Source: Zea mays
Taxonomy: Eukaryota; Streptophyta; Magnoliopsida; Poales; Poaceae
DNA length: 64,000 nucleotides
Direction of reading: 5' to 3'
NCBI RefSeq assembly: GCF_902167145.1
Contig: NC_050096.1
Location: forward strand, 270,342,622 to 270,406,621
Shown here: in pieces, positions 54,645 through 64,000 of the stretch
Layout of the letters: the number at the start of each line of letters is the position of its first letter
Position numbering within the stretch: the first letter of the stretch is position 1
Notes under the pieces: generated by a model
The model's database searches: none
Seen by the model: only the letters and a program-made list of their open reading frames with translations
What the model was told of the DNA's origin: nothing
Position numbers and translations under genes: made by a program

Positions 54645-57471
54645 ATGGCCGTCACCTTCCACAGCAAGATCGCCGTGCGTCCCGGATCTATATTCTGTTT
54701 CGGGACAATCTCATCTATAGCGGATGAAGAGGGAATTCTACACCGCCTCGCAGATCTGCCGGAGCAGAAATCTCCTCCAACAAACTCCGAAAATGCTGGA
54801 AAGACACTACCTCCGGCTCTTCGGAAAAAGGTCGTCTCCGGGAAAGGCTGGAGCGAGAAGCTCGCTGACCCGGAAGACTCCGCTGTCTACTTCCCCGACG
54901 AAAAAGTGGACACTGATCACGAGAAAGAAGGAGACCAGGGAGAGGCAAGTCATTCTTCCCGTTCCTCCGGCCTCAAAGGAGAACGGAAAGAAAGTCGCCA
55001 CGACAACAGTACCGTTCTACCCCGACGTCCTCTTCATCGGGAGAGTGGAGTCGCCTGCCGTCTCTGACGACGAACCGACCGTGCCTGGAGAAGAACCACC
55101 TCAACGAGAATCCCGTCGACGGAGGAACCGACGCAGGAACGTTCGACGACATCACGCGGCCGGGGAACGGGATCCGGAGCAGCCTGTCTCGCGAGATGAG
55201 GTCTCGGAGGTAGGGGAAACTCCGGAAGAACGCGTCTTCAGGGAACGAAGGAACTCCCGACGACGTGATCGCCGACGGATTCAGGAGCAAGCCGAGCAAG
55301 ATGCAAGGCAACGCCGGGAGAATCCGCTCTTCGGGCGCAACCTGAACCCCGACTTCGCTCGAGCTATGAACACGCCGAGCGAGGTCGGAGGCGTTCTGGC
55401 TCGGATAGCTGACGGACTTCCTCGGACTCCCGACGCCGAGGGATACCGACGCCTGTTCACTCAAGCAGCCAACCATCTTCTACCACTCGCTCACCCGCCG
55501 AACGATTTGCGACACGCCATTAACAGTCGCCGAGACGCGCGAAGCTCTATCAATGCTTCGCGCGAACGACGGCATGAGAACGAAATCCACCGTCGAGAGG
55601 AGTATGACCGAGATCATGGCTTCCCGACTCAAAGCCAGGCCACCAGGACTGAGTCGGCAACAGCTTCAACTGGCGGTACCACCCGGGGACGGTCGAGGAA
55701 CTACCACCACCACTCCCCTCCCCGGGACAGACGTCATCCCCGCCGACAGGAGGACACATGCGGAGTATCTGCTCTTACTCCGCGCCTTAGGGCCATCCAA
55801 TGGCCTCCCAACTTCAAGGTATCCAATGTCGACAAATATGAGCCTAAGCAGGATCCAGGGGGTTGGTTAGCCATCTACACCACCGCTGCTCGGGCTGCCG
55901 GAGCATCCGAAGATGTCATGACCGCGTATCTACCCATCGTCCTTGGGCAAGACGCGCTACAGTGGCTACGACATCTACCCCGACACTGCATCGACGACTG
56001 GGGAGACTTCAGTCGACGTTTCACCGCCAACTTCCAGTCTCTCTCCGACAAGCCAGCGCAACCATGGGACCTCAAATCCATCAAGCGCCGAGGGGATGAG
56101 ACTCTCCGGTCGTACCTCAAAAGGTTCCAGACCATGAGAAACCGCATTCCCGAAGTTACGGAGGCGGCCGTGATCGAGGACTTCTACAGAGGATCCAATG
56201 ACTCGGCTTTCGTCCGAGCCATACTACAAAAGGCGCCGACTACCTCCGAGGAGCTGTTCCGAGAAGCCGACCTCTACATCACCGCCGACGAGCGGGCCCA
56301 GGATCTCATTGGAGGAGCAAAGCCTGCACCGACAGCACCACGACGCGACGCGAACCAGCCACCCGACAAACGTTGGGAGAAGAGGCCTCGTGAAGAAGTA
56401 CACGCCGCCGGACCACCCGCCTCTCGCGCCCGAGGAGGACCTCGTGGAGGCGAGCGCATGCTGGATGACATCCTCGACGCCCAGTGCCCATACCACAAGG
56501 ACATGCGCCATACTCTCCATAACTGCCGGGACTTCAAGCACTCCGTCGGGCACGGCCGACCCTTCCAACCTCTACCGCCTCCTCCGCCGAGGGGAGGACC
56601 AGATGAACCACGACAGCCCCATCAGCAGGAGGAGGGGGGAAGAGGAGCTTTCCCACGCGTTGACAGGGAGGTCAACGTCATCTTCGGTGGACATGGGTCG
56701 CAGGAGAACAAAAGACAACAAAAGCTCAACGACCGCCAGATACTGGTGGCGACCACCGGACCGCTCGCCCCATACCGGTGGTCGGAGCACCCGATCACTT
56801 TCACTCGGGAGGATCAGTGGCTCAACTTCGACCATCCAGGCAAGTACCCGCTCCTCGTTGATCCGGTGATCCGAGAGAGCCGGGTAAAGAAGGTGTTAGT
56901 GGACGGGGGGAGCAGCATCAACGTCACCTTCCCCCGTACGCTCCAAGGCTTGGGAGTTCATCTCAAAGAGCTCCACAAGTCGGACATTCCTTTCTTCGGC
57001 ATCGTGCCGACGGAGGGGGAATACCCGCTGGGTCACATCTACATGCCGGTCACCTTCGGGACTCCGGAGAACTACAAAACCGAATTCCTGAGGTTCGAGG
57101 TGGCGAACTTCGACTGCGGGTACAACGCCATCATCGGGAGGCCGGGGCTGGCCAAATTCATGGCCATTCCGCACTATACATACATGATACTGAAGTTGCC
57201 GGGACCGCAAGGAATCATAACTGTGCGCGCCGACTTCCAAGGCGCCGCAGAATGTTTCCGAGTGGCCATCCAAGCAGCCCTCACCACCAAGCCGTCAACG
57301 GTTCCTTCTACGCCGGCGAACTCTAAGCCTGAGGAAGACCTCGCCGTACCGGCAAACGAAGCTCAGGCCGTGACCTCTATGCGGCCGACTGAAGAAACCA
57401 AGCGGATCAACCTGGGGTTCGCTGATGAGCGCAAGACGGCCATCATCAGCTCCAGTTTGAATGACAAATAG
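54645..57471 (+). CDS. Gag-protease of Grande-like element
   Basis: The main frame is open from ATG 54724 to TAG 57469-57471 (915 codons). The N terminus is doubtful: ATG 54645 (MAVTFHSKIAVRPGS...) lies in another frame that looks more protein-like up to about 54940, after which the 54724 frame takes over, so a 1-base indel is suspected. Domains: an Arg-rich linker, the retrotransposon gag domain (DPGGWLAIYTTAARAAGAS to FREADLYITADERAQDL, residues about 377-530 counting from 54724), a Pro/Arg-rich part with CPYHKDMRHTLHNC, and an aspartic protease with VDGGSSINV at about residue 725. The protein forms the particle and the protease matures it. Confidence 0.82.
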
Positions 57472-60400
57472 GAAAGCGCGCTCGTCCAGTTCCTGCAGGA
57501 TAACCGAGACGTATTCGCATGGCAACCTGCGGATATGCCGGGAGTCCCAAGAGAACTGGCCGAGCACAAATTGAAGGTCTATCCTCAGGCGAGGCCGATT
57601 CGGCAAAAGCTGCGTCGTTTCACGCCCGACAAGAGAGAGGCCATTCGTGCCGAGTTAGCTCGCTTGGTCGCGGCCGGATTTATTAGAGAAGTATTACATC
57701 CCGAGTGGTTAGCCAACCCTGTTCTTGTACTCAAAAAGAATAAAGTGGATTGGCGCATGTGCGTCGACTACACCGATCTCAACAAACACTGTCCGAAGGA
57801 TCCCTTCGGGCTCCCGAGGATAGATCAAGTAGTGGATTCCACCGCCGGATGTTCTGTGCTGTCTTTCTTAGATTGCTATTCCGGGTATCATCAGATCAGT
57901 TTGGCAAAAGAAGACGAGGAAAAAACGGCGTTCATCACCCCGTTTGGTGCTTTCTGTTATACCTCCATGCCGTTCGGGCTCAAAAACGCTGGAGCGACTT
58001 ATCAGAGAGCCATTCAAACATGCCTAGCTGATCACTGGGGCAAGCGTGTGGAGGCTTACGTTGATGACGTGGTGATCAAAACAGAGAATTCGGAAAACTT
58101 CATCGAAGATTTACAGCTGGTTTTCAACAGCCTGAGAAGATATAGATGGAAGCTCAATCCTGAAAAATGCGTTTTCGGGGTACCAGCAGGAAAGCTGCTC
58201 GGATTTATTGTCAGCCACCGGGGAATTGAGGCTAATCCAGAAAAGATTGAAGCTATCATGAAGATGGAAGCTCCTCGGTCACAAAAGAAGGTTCAGCGAC
58301 TCACTGGATGTATGGCAGCTCTGAGCAGATTTATATCCAGACTGGGAGAGAAAGGTTTGCCATTTTACAAGCTACTCAAGAAGGTGGACAAGTTTCAGTG
58401 GACTTCAGAAGCACAAGAAGCTTTAGATGCACTGAAAAAATTCTTGACGACACCACCAGTATTGAAACCGCCCCGGCGAGCTACGCCGACTCAACCGGCT
58501 GAAGATTTGCTGTTGTATATCTCTTGCACGACTCACGTGGTAAGCACTGCGTTGGTAGTCGAGCGAGTGGAAGAAGGGCATGCCTATCCGGTACAACATC
58601 CTGTTTACTTCATCAGCGAAGTTCTAGGTCCCTCGAAGAAAAAATATCCTCAGGTTCAGAAGCTATTATATGCAGTACTTCTAACTGCCCGCAAGCTGCG
58701 TCACTACTTTGACGACCACAAAGTCATAGTAGTTACTGGTTTTCCAATAGGGGACATTCTTCACAACAAGGAAGCCATTGGCCGAATAGCCAAGTGGGCT
58801 TGCGAGTTGGGATCCCACGATATCGAGTTCCGACCTCGCACTGCCATCAAAACTCAAGCATTGGTTGATTTCGTATCAGAGTGGACAGAACAGCAAGTTC
58901 CAGACAATCCAGAGACGACAGAAATATGGCGAATGTATTTTGATGGCTCGCTAAAGCTGCAGGGAGCAGGAGCAGGGATTCTCTTCACTGCACCTGGAGG
59001 CGAACACCTCAAGTATGCTCTCCAGTTGCTATTCCCGGCCTCTAACAATGCAGCCGAGTATGAAGCCTTGATACACGGATTAAACATCGCCATATCACTG
59101 GGCGTCAAAAGATTGATGGTATATGGAGATTCTCTGGTAGTCATCAGCCAGATAAACAAAGAATGGGATTGTTCAAGTGATTCAATGGGAAAATACTGCA
59201 CTGCCGTCCGAAAGCTGGAAGATAAATTCGAGGGTCTAGAATTTCATCATGTAGAAAGAGATCGGAACACGGCAGCCGATATACTATCCAAACTCGGGTC
59301 CAGTCGAACTCAGGTCCCACCCGGAGTCTTCGTGCAAGAAATCCTGCAGCCGAGTATCTCGATGGATCAAGCAGAAGAGTGCAACGTCATAGATCAACCC
59401 GAGTCAGACTCTGATGATTGGAGACGGCCGATTATTAAGTATATAAAGAATGAAGAAGAACCAGATGACAAGAACTCGGCAGAGCGTATTGCCAGACAAT
59501 CGGCTCACTATACACTCATTGGGGAGGTATTATACAGGAGGGGCGCGTCAGGCGTCCTCATGAAATGCATTCTCCCGTCTACCGGGAAGCAACTTCTGGA
59601 GGAAGTCCATGCAGGGCAGTGTGGAGTACATGCAGCATCCAGAACATTAGTCGGGAAGGTTTTCAGGTCAGGATTCTATTGGCCGACGGCGAAGAGCGAT
59701 GCAGCCGAGTTAGTTCAGAGATGCGAAGCTTGCCAATACCTGTCGAAGCAACAGCACATGCCAGCGCAGCAGCTGCAGACCATACCAGTAACTTGGCCTT
59801 TCGCATGCTGGGGACTAGATATGATTGGACCTTTCAAGAAAGCTCAAGGAGGATATACCCATGTGTTGGTGGCAATTGACAAATTCACTAAATGGATAGA
59901 GTTTCAGCCCATTGCTTCTTTAACCTCTGCTAAAGCCGTGGAATTCATACAAAGCATAATATTTAGATTCGGGGTACCAAACAGTATCATTACTGACTTG
60001 GGATCCAACTTCACCAGCTCAGAATTCTTTGACTTCTGCGAGCAAAAGAGCATTCAGATCAAGTACGCATCCGTAGCACATCCAAGAGCCAACGGGCAGG
60101 TTGAGCGAGCCAATGGAATGATATTAGAGGCACTCAGGAAAAGGGTCTTCGATAAGAATGAAAAATTCGCAGGAAAATGGATAAGAGAGCTGCCTTATGT
60201 TGTTTGGAGCCTGAGAACCGAACCCAGCCGAGCCCTGCATGGAAACACTCCTTTCTTCATGGTCTATGGGTCGGAGGCAGTGCTACCTGCTGATCTCAAG
60301 TTTGGGGCGCCAAGATTGATCTTCGAAAGCATAGCAGAAGCCGAAGCCACCAGGCTGGAGGATATTGATGTACTTGAGGAAGAACGACTGAATGCAGTAA

Positions 60401-60657
60401 TCCAATCAGCACGATACCAGCAGACTCTAAGGCGCTACCACGACAAAGCTGTGCGGCAACGTTTCTTTTCGATAGGAGACCTCGTCCTCCGCCGAATTCT
60501 AACGGGGGAGGGACGGCACAAGTTATCACCCTTATGGGAAGGGCCATTCATAGTAGCAGAGGTCACTCGGCCCGGATCATATCGCCTCACCCAGATGGAT
60601 GGCACAGAAGTTGGGAACTCTTGGAACGTAGAGCACCTCAGAAAGTTTTACCCCTAG
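57472..60657 (+). CDS. RT-RNase H-integrase of Grande-like element
   Basis: Same frame as gag-protease, separated only by the TAG at 57469; open to TAG at 60655-60657. The first ATG is 57535 (1040 codons). Residues counted from it: reverse transcriptase with KVDWRMCVDYTDLNKHC and YVDD at about 175; RNase H with MYFDGSLKLQGAGAG at about 467 and AAEYEAL; integrase zinc region (HAGQCGVHAASRTL, CEACQ) at about 690-725; and the integrase triad D in GLDMIGP (about 760), D in TDLGSNF (about 820) and E in NGQVERANG (about 855). The second D motif reads TDLGSNF rather than the common TDNGSNF. No chromodomain; the C terminus ends VEHLRKFYP, usual for Tat. Confidence 0.92.
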   Translation, partial: ESALVQFLQDNRDVFAWQPADMPGVPRELAEHKLKVYPQARPIRQKLRRFTPDKREAIRAELARLVAAGFIREVLHPEWLANPVLVLKKNKVDWRMCVDYTDLNKHCPKDPFGLPRIDQVVDSTAGCSVLSFLDCYSGYHQISLAKEDEEKTAFITPFGAFCYTSMPFGLKNAGATYQRAIQTCLADHWGKRVEAYVDDVVIKTENSENFIEDLQLVFNSLRRYRWKLNPEKCVFGVPAGKLLGFIVSHRGIEANPEKIEAIMKMEAPRSQKKVQRLTGCMAALSRFISRLGEKGLPFYKLLKKVDKFQWTSEAQEALDALKKFLTTPPVLKPPRRATPTQPAEDLLLYISCTTHVVSTALVVERVEEGHAYPVQHPVYFISEVLGPSKKKYPQVQKLLYAVLLTARKLRHYFDDHKVIVVTGFPIGDILHNKEAIGRIAKWACELGSHDIEFRPRTAIKTQALVDFVSEWTEQQVPDNPETTEIWRMYFDGSLKLQGAGAGILFTAPGGEHLKYALQLLFPASNNAAEYEALIHGLNIAISLGVKRLMVYGDSLVVISQINKEWDCSSDSMGKYCTAVRKLEDKFEGLEFHHVERDRNTAADILSKLGSSRTQVPPGVFVQEILQPSISMDQAEECNVIDQPESDSDDWRRPIIKYIKNEEEPDDKNSAERIARQSAHYTLIGEVLYRRGASGVLMKCILPSTGKQLLEEVHAGQCGVHAASRTLVGKVFRSGFYWPTAKSDAAELVQRCEACQYLSKQQHMPAQQLQTIPVTWPFACWGLDMIGPFKKAQGGYTHVLVAIDKFTKWIEFQPIASLTSAKAVEFIQSIIFRFGVPNSIITDLGSNFTSSEFFDFCEQKSIQIKYASVAHPRANGQVERANGMILEALRKRVFDKNEKFAGKWIRELPYVVWSLRTEPSRALHGNTPFFMVYGSEAVLPADLKFGAPRLIFESIAEAEATRLEDIDVLEEERLNAVIQSARYQQTLRRYHDKAVRQRFFSIGDLVLRRILTGEGRHKLSPLWEGPFIVAEVTRPGSYRLTQMDGTEVGNSWNVEHLRKFYP

Positions 60658-60761
60658 CTGTATTTCAAAACAGCTGGAGCGACCATGTATTCTGTATAAT
60701 GGAAATACGTCATCAATGAAGAGAGATTTCAAAGATACTCGGGTCGTTTATGATTGGTGTG

Positions 60762-61345
60762 CACGCTTACTTAACTCGGGGTGACCACTATGCCCTACAA
60801 ACGGAGCAATCGACTTAAGTCGGCAACGACTTAAGGCGGTGCAACATGCTCACGCTTACTTAACTCGGGGTGACCACTATGCCCTACAAACGGAGCAATC
60901 GACTTAAGTCGGCAACGACTTAAGGCGGTGCAACATGCTCACGCTTACTTAACTCGGGGTGACCACTATGCCCTACAAACGGAGCAATCGACTTAAGTCG
61001 GCAACGACTTAAGGCGGTGCAACATGCTCACGCTTACTTAACTCGGGGTGACCACAATGCCCTACAAACGGAGCAATCGACTTAAGTCGGCAACGACTTA
61101 AGGCGGTGCAGCATGCTCACGCTTACTTAATTCGGGGTGACCACTATGCCCTACAAACGGAGCAATCGACTTAAGTCAGCAACGACTTAAGCCGGTGCAA
61201 CATGCTCACGCCTACTCAAACCCAGGGCGACCACTATGCCCTACTAACGGAGTTATCGGCTAAAGTCATTGATGGTTTAAGCCGGTATAGCATACTCGCG
61301 CTTATGCAATTCAGGGGATGACTTCCATATCCCACAAACAAACTT
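60762..61345 (+). repeat. 89-bp tandem repeat array, about 6.5 copies
   Basis: Units start at 60762, 60851, 60940, 61029, 61118, 61207 and (90 bp later) 61297. The first five are nearly identical, the last two diverged. Each contains GACTTAAGTCGGCAACGACT followed by TAAG, which can pair with itself through CTTAAG. The array lies between the 3' ends of pol (+) and the antisense gene (-). Confidence 0.93.
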
Positions 61346-61497
61346 CATAATTATCGTGCAGCATTACCACAAACTTGCGAACTAATAAATTCTGATACGA
61401 TAATAAAGTAATCATAACATTCGAATGATAAGCTGATATCCTCTAAATGAGTACTTGCTCATACTAACCGCGCGCTCATGGCACGCAAAGTGTTTCT

Positions 61498-64000
61498 CTA
61501 TTTTCCAATATCTTTCTCAGGAACGACCGACGAAGAAGGGTGATTCGAAGAATCGGGGGCGGCATGCACGTCGGCCTTTATATCGTCAGGAACTACCACT
61601 CCGGGTCTCCTCATCAAGATTCGTCCCGCTCGAATAGCCTTGTCCATGGCTTTATCGCGCTGGGCTTTGAGAGTAGCAGCAGTCTCTTCGGCGATTTTAG
61701 CGGCCAGCTGAGCAGTTTCTAACTCCTGAGCAATGGATTTCTTAGAAGCTCGAAGTCCCTTGATAGTGGCATCCTTCGCTGATACCAGTTGCTTGAGGCG
61801 GGTCACTTCGTCCGCAGATTCTTGCAGCCGGCGACGCTGATTGTCCATTTCTTCCATCGTAAAACGGTGGCTCCTCTCCAAGATGGTTAGCGAGTTGCTA
61901 GAATCTCGATACAATCTGTCCAGATTGTCACGAGAAGCAGCAAGGATGCGTTTTTCTTCCTACAGGCAAAAATCAACTCATTCAGAATTCAAGCATGTAA
62001 TAAGGCGAAGCACGGTTTCGTAAGTTACCTTTTCGGAGTCAAGCCGAGCGTGAAGAGAAGAACTCAGAGCGTTGGCATCATCCAACGCAGCGGAGACTTG
62101 ATTCAGTTCAGTCTGGCTCTGAAGATACTTATACTCGAAGTCAGCACACCGTTGAGCCATTTCAGCTTGATCTCGAGAATGTTTTTCCTCAAGGACTGCG
62201 ATCTGCCGAGTCATTCCTGTCAAGAGGTAATCAAACGAAGTGAGGTCAGAAGGTAAAACAATCCACGAGCAAGGGCAAGGAAGAAGAAGAAAGGGCACTA
62301 ACCAGCATTAGTTGCCTCCAACTCGGATACACGACGATGAAGCAACACTGGATTCCAACGCTCAAGAGATGAAGCCACTTCTGGGATGGAAGCACCCTGC
62401 GATTTCAGCTGACTGGCCAATCCATTCACCAAAGCCTGATAAGAAGAGCGGATGAACATAATGACAACAATTCATGCAACATAAAGATCAAACTAAAGCA
62501 CAGCACAGCACCTGGAGGTTGGAAAAGAGCGAAGGGATCCCCAAGTCAGGAGAAATCAGCTGATAATCAGGTGCCAGACCACCACCCGAAGCAGCTTGCA
62601 GTAGACCAGCAGGAACGAGCTCAGTACATTCAGCAGAGCTTAACGCCAGACCAGTGGGGACGCTGCCCTCTAAAGCGACCCCCTGATCCGGAGTTTGGGC
62701 CACCACCATACCGTCAGAGTGCGGGGGCGAACCCGCATGAACGTCCATAGAAGTGCAAGAAGGAGACCTCGCCCGGACACCCTCGGGGGCTGGGTCAAAA
62801 TTGGCACTGCCCACTTGAGCCGGATCATCCCCGGCAACACCCTCGGGGGCTGGGCAGTGGCTTACACTTTTCACCCGAGCTAAGCCTTCCCCGGCGACAT
62901 CCTCGGGGGCTGGGCGCCTGTCAGCACTATTCAAGGGGTCCAGGCTCTCCGCCGTAACCACCTCTAAGGTTGACGGGCCTTCAGCTACTTCCATGGGACC
63001 AGGACAATCCAAATTAGCATCCCGACCCTCAAGACCATGCTCTAAGGTCGACGAAGCACGAGACGACCTCAACCCAGCATCGGGCACGGCAGCACAAGCC
63101 TCTGTTGCATCAACATCCATAGGCTCCGATAGCAAATCCTCTGGGACCATATCCTCTAGAGTTTGATCAAAGTTGGCCATGGACAGCTCTTGCAGACCAA
63201 TAAGGGCAGACAAAGTAGGAGAAGGAACTCCACTACTTCCACCGCTAGCAATGAATTGCTGACTGTTTTTCCGAGTTAAGGGAGCTTCATCTTCTTCCTC
63301 ATCATCCTCCACAGCGGCAACACAAGCAGCACACCCATTGGGATCAGCAACAGTTTGGGCACACCCATTGGGATCAGCAACAGTTTGGGCACACCCATTG
63401 GGATCAGTGTCAGTAAGACCGATTACAGGCATTTCTTCAGCAGCAAGAGCTAAAGTGCCGACGTCCTCATCAAAACTGGATACTCGCCGGAGGCGTCTTC
63501 TCTTTTTCTTTTGCTCATCAGCAGAAGGCTCGGGCTGACTGGCTCGGCTAGGGCGCCTTGGACGAGTGCTGACAGGTTTCGGGACATCCAAAGTTGTATC
63601 AACCTCTGGAAGGGGCACCACTGCCAAGGTACCAACAGGAGCAGCATCAGACGAATCCTCAGCTAATAGATCAAGCATGTCTTTTATGTCAGCATCACTG
63701 GGGTTCAGAGGCACTTCAAAATAAACCTGCCGTTCATCATCAGGAATCGCCCCGAGCGAAGCAACTAGAGAATTGACTTCCTCAGCAGAGGGTCGCACTC
63801 TAAGGCCCAAATTGCTGTCAGTCACAGGTGGATTTGACACAAAAAGGGTGAAAGCTTTGGGAGGAGGTAGGTTCCAAGCCGAGTATGCTACTGGAGCACC
63901 AACATTCGAAACTTTACCCCTGAGGATCATTTCAAGTCGGCTTACCAAGTCAACAGAAGGAATTCTCTTATTGGTAACCTGGGTTGAGTCGGCCAGCCCT
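61498..64000 (-). CDS. Antisense accessory gene of Grande-like element (gene23-like), 4 exons, 5' end outside window
   Basis: Exons on the minus strand: 64000(partial)-62512, 62435-62303, 62216-62029 and 61959-61498. Donors CCAG|GTGCTG, GCTG|GTTAGT, AAAG|GTAACT and acceptors TATCAG|G, GACAG|G, TGTAG|G are consensus, and phases agree at all three joins, giving at least 756 residues without a stop. The visible protein starts in a region with RLEMILRGKV...AYSAWNLPPP, then a long acidic, Pro/Ser-rich part with a basic KKKRRRLRR cluster (possible nuclear signal), a triple DPNGCAQTVA repeat, and a long C-terminal coiled coil in exons 3-4 (EEKHSRDQAEMAQRC ... ARLDSEK, EEMDNQRRRLQESADEVTRL). Function unknown. 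It is encoded opposite to gag-pol, as reported for maize Grande gene23. Confidence 0.78.
63330..63418 (-). repeat. 30-bp coding tandem repeat (DPNGCAQTVA) x3
   Basis: GGATCAGCAACAGTTTGGGC plus ACACCCATTG repeats three times in frame within exon 1 of the antisense gene, giving DPNGCAQTVA twice and a partial third copy. Confidence 0.88.

Larger units (their letters stand above)
53970..64000 (+). mobile_element. Grande-like Tat-lineage Ty3/gypsy element, right end outside window
   Basis: 5' LTR (53970-54598), PBS, gag-protease, RT-RNase H-integrase (gypsy order), an 89-bp repeat array, and a spliced gene on the opposite strand. Maize Grande is known for tandem repeats and an antisense accessory gene (gene23) between pol and the 3' LTR, which is what I see. 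The name is an inference from this architecture and the LTR length. It inserted into the degenerate accessory gene to its left. Confidence 0.85.

Noticed and set aside
60762..61345. Possible CRISPR-like array (regular 89-bp repeats)
   Set aside because: Repeats are contiguous without unique spacers, and the setting is a plant retrotransposon.

Overview
This window is nuclear DNA of a grass, most likely maize (Zea mays) or a close Andropogoneae relative. The evidence is the set of Opie/Ji-type Sirevirus LTRs built around the palindrome CACCGGACNGTCCGGTG, a Grande-like Ty3/gypsy element carrying an antisense accessory gene, GT-AG introns in the host genes, and an oleosin very like the maize 18-kDa isoform. 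No prokaryotic features, CRISPR arrays, rRNA or tRNA genes were seen.

Layout. Positions 1-8124 are a decayed Ty1/copia Sirevirus on the + strand: 5' LTR tail, PBS, broken gag and pol, a series of polypurine tracts, and a complete 3' LTR. Positions 8125-33353 form a gene island with three recognisable host genes: an ankyrin plus tandem CCCH zinc-finger protein (+, CDS 9811-12051, two spliced uORFs in its leader), an alkaline ceramidase (-, CDS 21599-18773, two coding exons), and an H-type seed oleosin (-, CDS 30744-30214). Class II elements sit between and around them: a 562-bp hAT-type MITE, a 3.4-kb hAT element with an apparently intact three-exon transposase, Tourist-like MITEs, a 4.26-kb Mutator-like element (179-bp TIRs, 9-bp TSD) with two convergent genes, and a 470-bp hAT MITE with termini like those of the larger hAT. 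A SINE-like sequence lies inside the ceramidase intron.

Positions 33354-64000 are nested LTR retrotransposons. A Sirevirus LTR (33354 to about 34540) abuts a minus-strand gypsy LTR that begins at 34554 and resumes after two insertions, ending at 51709. The insertions are a complete minus-strand Sirevirus (35214-44145, TSD AGCCC, LTRs about 0.4% different) and a coding-free element with 2.67-kb LTRs and only 1.7 kb of internal sequence (44566-51622, TSD ACTGT/ATTGT, LTRs about 0.3% different). To the right is a degenerate accessory-type gene (51710-53969). It is followed by a Grande-like Tat-lineage element (53970 to beyond 64000) with a 629-bp LTR, gag-protease, pol, an array of 89-bp repeats, and an antisense four-exon accessory gene that runs off the right edge.

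How the parts relate. The host genes serve unrelated roles: RNA-binding regulation, sphingolipid turnover, and oil-body coating in seeds. The transposons explain most of the remaining DNA. Points worth following up are the uORF that ends in a four-base ATGA overlap with the CCCH start codon, the possibly autonomous hAT and its MITE relative, the convergent MULE genes (one of unknown function, the other lacking a transposase core), and the antisense accessory genes attached to two different gypsy elements.
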